Below are positions 17,325 through 25,819 of a stretch of 49,129 nucleotides of DNA, piece by piece (positions within the stretch are counted from its first letter, which is position 1; each line of letters begins with the position of its first letter). The notes beneath the pieces are model-generated. The model had not been told where the DNA came from. It did not search any database and saw nothing but the letters and a program-made list of their open reading frames with translations. The DNA is from an uncultured archaeon (lineage in GTDB: Archaea; Halobacteriota; Methanosarcinia; Methanosarcinales; Methanoperedenaceae): the NCBI GenBank assembly GCA_902384525.1, contig CABMCA010000036.1:1-49129 (forward strand), given 5' to 3'. A program made the position numbers and the translations under genes.

Positions 17325-18800
17325 ATGACAGATATTAAAATAAAATTAAGAAAAAATGCATTCAAAAAAACGATAGTTATTAGAGTTGTAGTTTACACAA
17401 TACTTTTATTCTGTTCCTTTACTACATTATATTTATTGAATACATTATTTAATGAATATAGTATAAAGTATATTCTATATGTTCTTATATTGATTCCTTT
17501 AGCTTTTTTTTCCCAATATCTTATATATTCCATTTCTCTAGGAAAAAAAATTTCATTTAACAATTTTAAGAATACTTTGTTGGAACTTGAATCTGTTGAT
17601 AATATTAAAACTGGTGTACTGGATCATCCAGTAAAATTTCTATTCCCAGAATTTGAGCAATTTTATAAATTAGAAGCTGGGGCTGTTAGCGATAAAATAT
17701 ATATAGAGAAGTTAGAGCATATAGCTGCGACTAATTACATAAATGAAAATAATGCTTTACAAATAGAAATGGAATTTAAGAATTTCATTTCCGATCATTT
17801 GCAAGAGTTATTAGGATATGACGTAGTTATTAAGATGAAAAGGAAAGGTAAAGCAATTTTCGATGACCTAGTGGAACATTTCCCATTACTCGAAAAATTG
17901 GTGCCATTTATAGATCCTGCTGTCATATTTAATATGGAAAATATTAAAAATCGTAGAATACTAATTTTTGATGATTCAATTCATCACAGTTACAGTGCAC
18001 GGAGTATTCTAGATTTAATAAAGGGAACAACCTATGAAAAGATATTATTTTTAACGGTTATAGCTCAAGAAGAATCATTAGAATCACTGAAAAGAGATTA
18101 CCCAGATGTTACCTTTCTTCAATATAAAATAAATAATGAAGAAGAATATAAAAAATTTTATTCTGAATTTATGGTTGGATATTTAGATCATGTGAATAGA
18201 TCACTAGAAAATGATCACACTCTAATAAAATTAAAAATTGACACTTTAATTAGTAAAGAAGATTTTATGAATTTGTTTGCTAATGATAGAAATTATGTCT
18301 ATGAAGTTGAGCGAATTGTTGATAAAGTAAACGAATATAAAGTGTCGGTTGAATGTCCATGGATATATAATAAAACCAAGGGATCTCATTTCAAAGATAT
18401 CATAATGGATATGGTAAAAGTTAGATTCTTCATCAAAATGAATCAACCGAATGAAATATATCCTTATGGCACAACTGACATAAATGTTTCTCCTGCTCTA
18501 ATACCTCACGAGTTCGATGAAGATTTTTGTGATAAATCTAGAATGAAGGAAATTTGTATTTTAGACAAACTTCCAACTATTTTCAACAAATTAAATATGA
18601 ATATGAATCCAGATGATATCAGCAAAGAATATAAAGATCTATTTTGCATTAACTGTTTAATTAGAAATCTTACGGGCGATTTTGTAAATGAATTCATGAA
18701 ATATTTTGAAAATGAGTTGAAAGTAAAAAAGAAGGCAAACATTATTGAGAAAAATATCTCTTCCCCATATCCTCAAGAGATATACAGAATAAAATATTAA
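17325..18800 (+). CDS. Membrane-anchored phosphoribosyltransferase-like protein
   Basis: 491 residues. Two transmembrane helices (~18-40 and ~48-70) are followed by a large cytoplasmic part. Residues 212-230 read R-I-L-I-F-D-D-S-I-H-H-S-Y-S-A-R-S-I-L, which matches the form of the PRPP-binding loop of type I phosphoribosyltransferases (hydrophobic strand, D-D, then a small-residue turn). The C-terminal third has C-x-x-C (C-I-N-C) and further cysteines that could bind metal. The nucleobase substrate is unknown. The gene is very AT-rich (one sampled line, 17401-17460, has 10 G/C in 60). Similar PRTase-like domains occur in biological-conflict loci; a defence role is inference. Confidence 0.6.
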   Translation: MTDIKIKLRKNAFKKTIVIRVVVYTILLFCSFTTLYLLNTLFNEYSIKYILYVLILIPLAFFSQYLIYSISLGKKISFNNFKNTLLELESVDNIKTGVLDHPVKFLFPEFEQFYKLEAGAVSDKIYIEKLEHIAATNYINENNALQIEMEFKNFISDHLQELLGYDVVIKMKRKGKAIFDDLVEHFPLLEKLVPFIDPAVIFNMENIKNRRILIFDDSIHHSYSARSILDLIKGTTYEKILFLTVIAQEESLESLKRDYPDVTFLQYKINNEEEYKKFYSEFMVGYLDHVNRSLENDHTLIKLKIDTLISKEDFMNLFANDRNYVYEVERIVDKVNEYKVSVECPWIYNKTKGSHFKDIIMDMVKVRFFIKMNQPNEIYPYGTTDINVSPALIPHEFDEDFCDKSRMKEICILDKLPTIFNKLNMNMNPDDISKEYKDLFCINCLIRNLTGDFVNEFMKYFENELKVKKKANIIEKNISSPYPQEIYRIKY

Positions 18801-18816
18801 ATATAAAATATAACTT

Positions 18817-19101
18817 TTAATCTTTACTTACTTGATTATAAATATCTTCAAGAAGAACCTCAGCTTCTCCTGCAACTGTGTAGACTCTAGCCCATTTGTT
18901 GTTTATCTTTTTGAATTCAGCGGTTAGAATTCCGTCATCGAATAGTCTATCCAACGCTTGGCTAATTCTATTTCTGCTGATTCTACCATCAAGAATTTTG
19001 ACTAGTTTGGAGAAATATACTTCTTCTCCTTTTTTCCTTGAGTCAAATACTTGCAAGGCTACTTCTAAATCTTTACCCAATGTATTTTTTCTTATGGGCA
19101 T
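18817..19101 (-). CDS. Winged-helix protein, putative regulator
   Basis: 94 residues. The pattern V-Y-F-S-K-L-V-K-I-L-D-G-R-I-S-R-N-R-I-S-Q-A-L-D-R-L with F-D-D-G-I-L then a two-strand wing is a winged helix-turn-helix. A strong GGAGGTGA site lies about 10 bases before the ATG. It is convergent with the PRTase-like gene, 16 bases between stops. It probably controls itself or the neighbouring locus; no target is visible. Confidence 0.65.
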   Translation of the reverse strand: MPIRKNTLGKDLEVALQVFDSRKKGEEVYFSKLVKILDGRISRNRISQALDRLFDDGILTAEFKKINNKWARVYTVAGEAEVLLEDIYNQVSKD

Positions 19102-19298
19102 CTTATCAAGCTCACCTCCTTTATATTATAAATCGAGCACGATGATATAATGTCTTTCCTCCCCTTTCAGGCGTCGATTCTATATAAATTTTGCCCTTCA
19201 ATATAAAATATCCTCTCTTTTATAAATTCCATATTGGATCTCTAATATTAGACACCAGTATATTATTTTAGTTATAGTATAAATACTTTTCTAAATTT

Positions 19299-19638
19299 GG
19301 TTCTGTCAAGTTGTCGGTTGTTATAGTATAGTTTGAAAATAACTGCAAATTCAAAGTACAATAATCCAGACGCCATTATATGAAGAAGTGCAACAGCAGC
19401 GACCTGGAACACGGATTCCACGGATTGCGCGGATTTTCACAGATCCGTGCGCATCCGCGTCATCTGCGTCATCCGCGTTCCTTTAATGTCCGTCTGGCGT
19501 TTTCAGCTCCCCTGATTGTTCATAAAATTACAGAAATTTATGAACTATACTATAATATTATAATATAATGTAAATCATAGATAGTTACCTTTCTTAAAGT
19601 AGCGCTTTCTTTCTAGCAACCGAAGACTTGACAGCACC
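19299..19638. mobile_element. MITE-like element, long copy (340 bp) with internal insert
   Basis: The left end GGTTCTGTCAAGTTGTCGGTTG and the reverse complement of the right end GGTGCTGTCAAGTCTTCGGTTG differ at only 3 of the outer 22 positions. The right ~80 bp match the right part of the 11577-11685 element. The centre (about 19335-19545) is extra sequence with several nested inverted repeats: 19366-19372 with 19491-19497, a CGGAT-rich hairpin (19406-19481) and a 9-bp pair 19518-19526 with 19537-19545. No gene is present; a 62-codon open frame inside has no gene-like features. The rest of the 19102-19715 gap is AT-rich, with the amt promoter at its right end. Confidence 0.65.
19406..19481. 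repeat. CGGAT-rich imperfect hairpin
   Basis: The left arm has CGGAT-type hexamers (GGAACACGGATT, CACGGATT, GCGCGGATT) and the right arm their complements (ATCCGTGC, CATCCGCG, CATCCGCGTTCC). The outer 11 bases pair with one mismatch. GC content is sharply higher than in the flanks. Such degenerate CGGAT palindromes behave as dispersed repeats in many genomes; copy number here is unknown. Confidence 0.6.
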
Positions 19639-19651
19639 TTGTTTGGGTTAT

Positions 19652-19668
19652 CTTTATATATTATAAAG
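19652..19668 (+). promoter_or_regulatory. Probable TATA box of the amt-glnK operon, palindromic
   Basis: CTTTATATATTATAAAG is a 7-bp perfect inverted repeat with a 3-base centre, placed 47 bases before the amt ATG. It has the form of an archaeal TATA element and could also overlap an operator. The MITE-like element ends only 13 bases upstream of it. Confidence 0.5.
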
Positions 19669-19715
19669 TCTTCAGTGGATTGCCCTTTGCCTTGTAAAAA
19701 CTTGAGGTTCAATAT

Positions 19716-21026
19716 ATGATAAAACAGCTCATTGTGTTCATCATCCTCGTACTGCTATTTTCGATACCCGCCCTCGCCGAAGAATCGATTGACAGCGCCA
19801 TCAACGGCGCAGATACCGTCTGGGTACTCATATCAGCCGCACTTGTCATGCTCATGACCCCTGCCGTTGGTCTTTTTTATGGCGGTATGGTACGAAAAAA
19901 GAATGTACTTTCAATTATCACGCAAAGCTTCATCGTTCTTGCACTTATCAGCATCCAGTGGATACTTTTGGGGTACAGTCTTGCATTTGGTCATGATGCT
20001 GGCGGGCATGGCCTGATCGGCGGACTCCAGTGGATCGGACTAAACGGCGTTGGGGCCGCTCCAAATCCTGATTACGCCCCTACAATACCAGCATCCGTAT
20101 TCATGATATACCAGGCGATGTTCGCAATCATAACCCCGGTCCTCATCACTGGCGCTTTTGCAGACAGGATGAAATTCAGCACATTCATTGTTTTCACTCT
20201 AATCTGGACTACAATTGTATATGACCCGATAGCGCACTGGGTCTGGGGAACCGGAGGCTTGCTGCGGGAACTTGGCGCCCTTGATTTTGCAGGCGGCCTC
20301 GTTGTACATATAAGCGCCGGGTTATCAGCGCTTGCAGCAGCGATCATCATCGGGAAACGCATTGGTTTTAAGAGCGATAACATGGCGCCGCATAATGTCC
20401 CGATGACAATACTGGGCGGTATCCTCCTGTGGTTCGGCTGGTTCGGATTCAACGCGGGAAGCGCACTTTCTGCTGGAAGCCTTGCCGCAAATGCTTTCAT
20501 CGTGACAAATACATCCGCAGCTGCAGGAGCGCTCACCTGGATGGCAGTAAGCTGGAAGCATGGCGGAAAACCCAATGCCCTTGGAATTGTCACAGGTGGA
20601 GTCGCAGGTCTTGCCGCAATTACACCTGCATCAGGATACGTAGGACCGCTTGCCGCAATAATCATAGGAGGCGCAGCCGGGATCTTATGCTATTTTGCAA
20701 TGCATATAAAGAACCACAAAACCAACATCGACGACTCACTTGATGTATTCGCCTGCCATGGCGTGGGAAGCGCATGGGGAGTCCTTGCTACCGGGATTTT
20801 CGCATCGGTTGCGATTAATTCTGCCGGGACAAATGGCCTGGTTTTTGGTAGTTCCGGTTTAATCATGTCCCAATTTATCGCAGTCGTCGTGACTGCCGTT
20901 TATTCATTTGTGATGACAGTTATTATATTGAAGATACTTAATGCGACCATGGGTCTTCGTGTCCGCGATGATGAAGAGATAGAAGGCCTTGATATAACAC
21001 AGCATGGAGAGAAGGCATATGTTTAA
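19716..21026 (+). CDS. amt: Ammonium transporter
   Basis: 436 residues with a signal-peptide-like first helix and about eleven transmembrane helices, as in Amt/MEP proteins. The two pore histidines are visible in G-G-L-V-V-H-I-S-A-G and F-A-C-H-G-V-G-S-A-W-G. The protein forms a trimeric ammonium channel in the cytoplasmic membrane. It is followed after 38 bases by glnK, its inhibitory partner, in the usual order. The operon is probably induced under nitrogen limitation. Confidence 0.95.
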   Translation: MIKQLIVFIILVLLFSIPALAEESIDSAINGADTVWVLISAALVMLMTPAVGLFYGGMVRKKNVLSIITQSFIVLALISIQWILLGYSLAFGHDAGGHGLIGGLQWIGLNGVGAAPNPDYAPTIPASVFMIYQAMFAIITPVLITGAFADRMKFSTFIVFTLIWTTIVYDPIAHWVWGTGGLLRELGALDFAGGLVVHISAGLSALAAAIIIGKRIGFKSDNMAPHNVPMTILGGILLWFGWFGFNAGSALSAGSLAANAFIVTNTSAAAGALTWMAVSWKHGGKPNALGIVTGGVAGLAAITPASGYVGPLAAIIIGGAAGILCYFAMHIKNHKTNIDDSLDVFACHGVGSAWGVLATGIFASVAINSAGTNGLVFGSSGLIMSQFIAVVVTAVYSFVMTVIILKILNATMGLRVRDDEEIEGLDITQHGEKAYV

Positions 21027-21052
21027 AAAGCAGGATAACTTATGCGAAATAG

Positions 21053-21403
<351 letters not shown>

Positions 21404-21419
21404 AAAGGATTGTTTTCCC

Positions 21420-21968
21420 ATGCAAACGAATATCGGAAACACCAGACTGATCCTCATATGCGGGGATATCACAGAACAGGAAACCGGTGCTATTGTCAAT
21501 GCCGCGAATCCGGGTCTTATGGGCGGCGGTGGAGTGGACGGCGCCATACACAGGAAGGGCGGGCCTGATATTTTGAAAGAATGCAAAATAATACGAAAGA
21601 GTTATCCCGATGGATTGCCAGCGGGACAGGCAGTGATCACAACAGGCGGGGAACTGAAAGCAAAAAAAGTGATACATACTGTGGGCCCTGTCTGGCATGG
21701 CGGAAATAATAAAGAACCGCAGCTCCTTGCAGATGCATATAAGAACAGTCTTAAGATTGCGATTGAAAACGGGATCAAAACAATATCTTTTCCTTCAATA
21801 AGCACAGGCGCTTATGGGTATCCTGTTGAAAAAGCAAGCGTGGTGGCCGTCAATGCGGTCATTGGATTCCTGGAAGAATTCTCTTGTATTAAAGAAGTGC
21901 GGTTCATTCTCCATAGCGCCCATGACCTTACGGTTTATGAACAGGCATTAACCGGAATTACAGGTTGA
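21420..21968 (+). CDS. Macro-domain protein (ADP-ribose hydrolase type)
   Basis: 182 residues, a single macro domain. Marks are G-D-I-T, A-I-V-N-A-A-N-P-G-L-M-G-G-G-G-V-D-G-A-I-H, and I-S-T-G-A-Y-G-Y-P near the end. Such MacroD-like enzymes remove ADP-ribose from proteins or nucleic acid or deacetylate O-acetyl-ADP-ribose. It follows glnK by 16 bases, so it may be part of the amt transcript, though a nitrogen link is not established. Confidence 0.9.
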   Translation: MQTNIGNTRLILICGDITEQETGAIVNAANPGLMGGGGVDGAIHRKGGPDILKECKIIRKSYPDGLPAGQAVITTGGELKAKKVIHTVGPVWHGGNNKEPQLLADAYKNSLKIAIENGIKTISFPSISTGAYGYPVEKASVVAVNAVIGFLEEFSCIKEVRFILHSAHDLTVYEQALTGITG

Positions 21969-22061
21969 TGCGTTGATTCGACAGGATTATAGAAAATACT
22001 GACAAAAGACCAGTCTATACAAAAAACGTAATCAATGGACACTCATCCATAGTGTTAAAAC

Positions 22062-22075
22062 GTTCATATACGAAC
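22062..22075. promoter_or_regulatory. Imperfect palindrome GTTCATATACGAAC
   Basis: Six of seven arm positions pair. The core ATACGAAC also occurs in the palindrome at 24161-24176, so the HD-domain locus is flanked by related inverted repeats. Possible operator or chance in AT-rich DNA. Confidence 0.3.
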
Positions 22076-22181
22076 ATAAAATTCATTAATTTCGACCATA
22101 TATTTAGCCCAAGAACGCTTTCATCCCAAAGAAATACGAATGCTTCAAGGTGATGCTGATGCCAATATCCATGTATGATAT

Positions 22182-23699
22182 TTATAAAAAATCAGGTATT
22201 GTTCTCTGGCTTTTGTACAAAGGTAAGATTTTTGCATCTGTAATGGCATTTTCATTAAATTTAAATTCAAATTTCTCTTCTAACATGGCTTTGCCTTCCA
22301 CAGATGCTTTTTTTCTATAATCGTCACTCGCAAAGATGTGTCCTTTCCATTTATTTGACATATATGACTGCAACCACCCTGAGTATGGGAAAATATCTGT
22401 TAGAGGCACTAAATCATTGCCCATTTTAATAATTTTTTGTTGTGTTTCACCTAATCTGGGTGTTTCAGGCAAGTCTATTGCCACATCAAACTCAGTACAT
22501 TCGTTGCCAATTCGTTCTGCTAACTCTTTATTTAGTTCTCTTATCATTTTAGGGGATTCAGCATAACTTAAGAAACTATCAAATTGGTTTTGATATTTGT
22601 CTGGCTCTAATGTTCTTGGGGATATTACAAGGCATCTTTTAAAAGTTTGTCGATTTTTTAATTGTTTGCAAAGGCTATTTATTTTGGAATTATCTGATGA
22701 TAGCTTTAATAGGTCAAGTTCATCAAGTCTTAAAAGATCAATTGGAGATTGTACTGGAATTCCATTGATTTCAGTTTTATCCTGATATATCATTCTCAAA
22801 ATAGATATAATCATGTGGTCAATCGCTCTGACTTTTTGATGATGGTATATTGAAGAATATAACATTATTTTTGCTAATACTAATTGTTCAAGAGGCATTA
22901 TCCCCTTTTCATTGACTATAAGCATTCTATGTTTGCTTCTACCATCAGAAGTTGGAATTTTATCCGTACATAATGATAATAAAAGACGGTCTATACCTAG
23001 TGCTAATTGTACCCCGCTAAAGTCGCTATCTCTTATAATATAATCTAACTTATCAGAATCAATTTGACCATTTATTAAATCGGCAATATACTGGTTCTCA
23101 TCTGGGTTGTTCACTTTTCCAAGTAAGTAATTCGATATTTCTTCAGGATTCACATAAATTTTATAATGTTTATATAGATTCTCAAAAAAAGCCTTGAAAA
23201 CGTCGCTTTTTAACATATAATGCCCAATTATTTCATGTGGTTTGCCACCCAGTTTACGCGTTTCGTCTTCTATCGGCGTAAAATCCCTTAGAACTATTTC
23301 TGATACATGGGAAAAAGGACAATGTCCAATATCATGAAGTATGGCACATATTCTCAAATCGGACAGAATTTTAGCCTTATTACGAACGTCTCTTAGAAAT
23401 GAAAGTGACCCGTTTTCAGAGAGGAAATTCCACATTTTATTTACCGAGATTGCAACACCCAGAGTATGCTCAAATCTTGAATGCCTGGCAGTAGGGAATA
23501 CATTATAAACTTGTCCTAGCTGTGTAATGTATTTAAGCCTTTGAACAACTGGTGTGTCAATAATTGCCATTTCATGATTAGAAAAATGATGAGTCCCAAG
23601 GTTTGCCATATGGATGACTTTATTTTCTCTAACATTAGATAACTTAAGTTCTACATAATTTTCATCCATGAATTTATTAATGTCAGTTTCTAAATTCAT
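22182..23699 (-). CDS. HD-domain phosphohydrolase
   Basis: 505 residues. The metal-binding set of the HD superfamily is visible: H in R-H-S-R-F-E-H-T-L-G-V, H-D in L-H-D-I-G-H-C-P-F-S-H, and the distal D in D-S-D-K-L-D-Y-I-I-R-D. This order and spacing resembles dNTP triphosphohydrolases (SAMHD1/YdhJ-like). It would act on nucleotides in the cytoplasm. The C-terminal ~200 residues are unassigned. A small gene lies 59 bases upstream on the same strand and may be its partner. SAMHD1-like enzymes can serve in nucleotide balance or in anti-phage defence. Confidence 0.85.
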   Translation of the reverse strand: MNLETDINKFMDENYVELKLSNVRENKVIHMANLGTHHFSNHEMAIIDTPVVQRLKYITQLGQVYNVFPTARHSRFEHTLGVAISVNKMWNFLSENGSLSFLRDVRNKAKILSDLRICAILHDIGHCPFSHVSEIVLRDFTPIEDETRKLGGKPHEIIGHYMLKSDVFKAFFENLYKHYKIYVNPEEISNYLLGKVNNPDENQYIADLINGQIDSDKLDYIIRDSDFSGVQLALGIDRLLLSLCTDKIPTSDGRSKHRMLIVNEKGIMPLEQLVLAKIMLYSSIYHHQKVRAIDHMIISILRMIYQDKTEINGIPVQSPIDLLRLDELDLLKLSSDNSKINSLCKQLKNRQTFKRCLVISPRTLEPDKYQNQFDSFLSYAESPKMIRELNKELAERIGNECTEFDVAIDLPETPRLGETQQKIIKMGNDLVPLTDIFPYSGWLQSYMSNKWKGHIFASDDYRKKASVEGKAMLEEKFEFKFNENAITDAKILPLYKSQRTIPDFL

Positions 23700-23758
23700 T
23701 TCAAGCAGGACTAATCATTTAAAGTAGACATTGCCCTAAATTTTGTATTTAGTTCATT

Positions 23759-24100
23759 TCAGATTTCTTTCAGCATCTCATAATCAGGAGTGCTAAATTT
23801 AGGCTTAATTTTTTCATCCACATATTCGCCAGTTCCTGCTGCCAATTGCAGAAACTCGAAATCAGGATTCATGGTTTTTAAAACTCTTGAAATTTTAGCT
23901 CTTGTCAAAACTCTTTCCACTAAATCTGAATATGGAAACGTTCCAGAAGTGGAGAAAATAAAATTATTAAATAAGCTAGCGTTTCTTTTTGAGAAATCGT
24001 ATAGAGTTCTTTGAAAAATTTCATCATCAAACTTCATTGCTTCCCTTTCAAAATCCATTTCTTTTAAAATGACTCTTATTATATCGTCTGGGAATATCAT
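23759..24100 (-). CDS. Small protein of unknown function upstream of the HD protein
   Basis: 113 residues, acidic, mostly helical by composition, no cysteine pair, signal peptide or membrane segment. I do not recognise it. It is on the same strand as the HD-domain gene and precedes it by 59 bases, so the two probably share a transcript. A 16-bp palindrome lies about 60 bases upstream of its start. Confidence 0.55.
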   Translation of the reverse strand: MIFPDDIIRVILKEMDFEREAMKFDDEIFQRTLYDFSKRNASLFNNFIFSTSGTFPYSDLVERVLTRAKISRVLKTMNPDFEFLQLAAGTGEYVDEKIKPKFSTPDYEMLKEI

Positions 24101-24533
24101 GTTATACCACCAATAACTTATTGTTCGTTTTTATCATTCAACACCATTTTTTTCTTTTTGTATACGAACTCGTATATATCTATTTTGCTAATATTTAATT
24201 ATACTAATTATGATAACGTATATGATTATATTTAAATTTATTCTACAATTAGGTTTTTCCCATCACACGTAATATATAATTTATCATATCAATGAGTATT
24301 AAAACTTTCGATTTTGTTTGTCCTCAATTTTTAAAATATGATTTTCCATTTCCATTCTTAATTTTATCGTTGGTTTTAGACCAAAAGGTATGGGTTTGAA
24401 TGATCAGAAGCAACAGCAGAAAGTTTTCTTGAACTACCAGCATTATTCGTGATCAAATCTGGCACTCCCACCGTAACATCCGTGTTCCATTCAAACTAAA
24501 TTGTTGAATGTTGAAATAAAAAATCTTCAAAAA
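24101..24533. other. AT-rich intergenic region
   Basis: No gene is supported in these 433 bases. They contain the 16-bp palindrome at 24161-24176, several TATA-like stretches (for example around 24225-24245) suitable as a promoter for the HD locus, and otherwise nothing I can name. Confidence 0.6.
24161..24176. promoter_or_regulatory. 16-bp palindrome upstream of the HD-domain locus
   Basis: TATACGA-AC-TCGTATA is a perfect 7-bp inverted repeat with a 2-base spacer, about 60 bases upstream of the start of the minus-strand gene at 24100. Its position suits an operator. A related sequence lies beyond the other end of the locus (22062). Confidence 0.45.
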
Positions 24534-24618
24534 CGCCGAGGGGGAGATTTGAACTCCCGCTGTGCGGTGCACAACCGGTTTTCAAAACCGGCGCCTTAGG
24601 CCGCTGGGCTACCTCGGC
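24534..24618 (-). tRNA. tRNA-Ser (anticodon UGA)
   Basis: An 85-base cloverleaf on the minus strand. The acceptor GCCGAGG pairs with CCTCGGC, followed by discriminator G. The anticodon loop is TTTTGAAAA between CCGG arms, giving UGA. A long variable arm (TGTGC...GCACA) is typical of serine tRNA. The T-loop TTCAAAT is intact. No 3' CCA is encoded and there is no intron. Confidence 0.95.
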
Positions 24619-24645
24619 ATACTTCCTGCGAAATGGTCGGCATAG

Positions 24646-24657
24646 TTTATTAATATT
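24646..24657 (-). promoter_or_regulatory. TATA box for tRNA-Ser
   Basis: AATATTAATAAA on the minus strand lies 28-39 bases upstream of the tRNA 5' end, the expected distance for an archaeal tRNA promoter. Confidence 0.5.
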
Positions 24658-24730
24658 GCCTAAATGGAAACATTTAAAACTCAATCAATGATTATTAACC
24701 CCAATCATAGAATCTTACAGAGGAAAAAAA

Positions 24731-25054
24731 ATGACAAACCTGTTACTCGTACTATCAAAAGACCCGTATACTACGGAAACACCCGATCTTGTGCTTGATA
24801 TCGGGCTGAATGCAAAGGAAAAAGGAAATGATATCTCATTATATCTCATTGAAGACGGCATAACCGCTGCAAGAAAGTCCGAGTTTGGAAATAAACTCAC
24901 AGCAGCCCAAAAGAAGGGCATCAGGATATATGCTGACGATAAAGCAGTACTTTCAAGATCGCTCACCAACAAATTAATTGGCGGCGTGGAAATAAAAGAA
25001 ATCGGCACGCTTCTTGATTATATAATGGAATATGACAGGGTAGTCTGGTTTTAG
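24731..25054 (+). CDS. DsrE/DsrH-like small sulfur-relay protein (first of three)
   Basis: 107 residues of the DsrE-like alpha/beta fold: a first strand L-L-L-V-L-S-K-D, then D-I-G-L-N-A-K-E-K-G-N-D-I-S-L-Y-L-I-E-D-G, ending in hydrophobic D-R-V-V-W-F as in DsrH/TusB. No cysteine is present, so it probably plays a structural rather than carrier role. It is followed after 8 bases by the next family member; the set resembles a DsrEFH/TusBCD complex, which passes sulfane sulfur in tRNA thiolation or sulfur oxidation. Confidence 0.7.
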   Translation: MTNLLLVLSKDPYTTETPDLVLDIGLNAKEKGNDISLYLIEDGITAARKSEFGNKLTAAQKKGIRIYADDKAVLSRSLTNKLIGGVEIKEIGTLLDYIMEYDRVVWF

Positions 25055-25062
25055 GTGATAAA

Positions 25063-25431
25063 ATGACAGGAAAACAGCTTACGATCGTTTCAATAAACGG
25101 CCCATACAGGGATGAAGGAGTATTTACATTGATAAGACTTGCACACGCGACTAAAGAAAAAGGCATTACTGTTAACTTCTTTAACTATCTTGATGCAACA
25201 ATAATCGCCCACAGGGACCAGGCGCCAAAAGAGTTCCCTCCCGTAGAGACAATTTTCGGGACAATAGTCAAAAAAGGGATAAAACAGCCAAAAGCAGATG
25301 CTATTGCCTGCATAAAATGTACAGATGCCAGAGGAGTAACAAAACAGCAGACAGAAGGCGTCATTATCGGCGGACTTTATGACCTTGGCGAATGGACAGC
25401 AGAATCTGATAAGACAATACTTATAGGGTGA
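25063..25431 (+). CDS. DsrE-like sulfur-carrier protein (second of three)
   Basis: 122 residues, DsrE fold: T-I-V-S-I-N-G-P-Y-R-D-E-G followed by A-x-x-A-T-K-E-K-G-I-T-V-N-F-F. It has the only cysteine pair of the three proteins (A-C-I-K-C-T-D-A-R-G), at about the position of the active cysteine in DsrE/TusD. It is thus the likely persulfide carrier. GGTGAT precedes its ATG. It sits in the middle of a tightly packed operon. Confidence 0.75.
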   Translation: MTGKQLTIVSINGPYRDEGVFTLIRLAHATKEKGITVNFFNYLDATIIAHRDQAPKEFPPVETIFGTIVKKGIKQPKADAIACIKCTDARGVTKQQTEGVIIGGLYDLGEWTAESDKTILIG

Positions 25432-25436
25432 TCAAC

Positions 25437-25811
25437 ATGAGCAAGAAAGTAAATGTAATTGTAACACAGCCTCCTTATGGAAAAGAAGATGCGTTTTCAG
25501 CAGTCCCGATGGCTGCTTCACAGGTCGCGGCAGGAAATGAAGCAAATTTAATTTTCGTAAGCGGCGGCGTTCATTCAATAGTAAAAGGACAGAAAACAGG
25601 ATACGGGGATCTGGCAACATGGTTCAAGGATGTCCCGACCGTGGAATCTGAAATCACAAAGAACATAGAACTTGTGAGCTTCTATGCACTTGACAGGGAT
25701 ATTGCCAGACGCAACATATCCGATACTGAGATCATAAACGGGATAAAAAAGATCACGCTTCCGGAATTGACCGATATGATACTTGAAGCGGATGTGAACC
25801 TGGTGTTTTAA
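25437..25811 (+). CDS. DsrF/DsrE-like protein (third of three)
   Basis: 124 residues from ATG 25437, chosen because GGTGA lies just upstream; an in-frame GTG at 25428 overlaps that site. The fold is again DsrE-like (V-I-V-T-Q-P-P-Y-G-K-E-D-A-F-S-A and A-N-L-I-F-V-S-G-G-V), most like DsrF/TusC. It has no cysteine. Together with the two genes before it, it probably forms a heteromeric sulfur-relay complex. Confidence 0.72.
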   Translation: MSKKVNVIVTQPPYGKEDAFSAVPMAASQVAAGNEANLIFVSGGVHSIVKGQKTGYGDLATWFKDVPTVESEITKNIELVSFYALDRDIARRNISDTEIINGIKKITLPELTDMILEADVNLVF

Positions 25812-25819
25812 ATATCCTC

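Noticed and set aside
19406-19481. Possible CRISPR array from the repeated CGGAT units
   Set aside because: Units are 6-9 bases, irregular and arranged as inverted arms, without spacers of constant length.
19380-19568. 62-codon open frame within the longer MITE-like element
   Set aside because: It crosses a GC-rich hairpin repeat, has no ribosome binding site and its composition follows the repeat, not codons.
20072-20665. 197-codon minus-strand frame inside amt
   Set aside because: Shadow of the ammonium transporter; no features of its own.
22120-22175. Possible C/D-box small RNA (TGATG and CTGA near 22150)
   Set aside because: The two boxes are adjacent with no guide-length spacer, and no second box pair is present.
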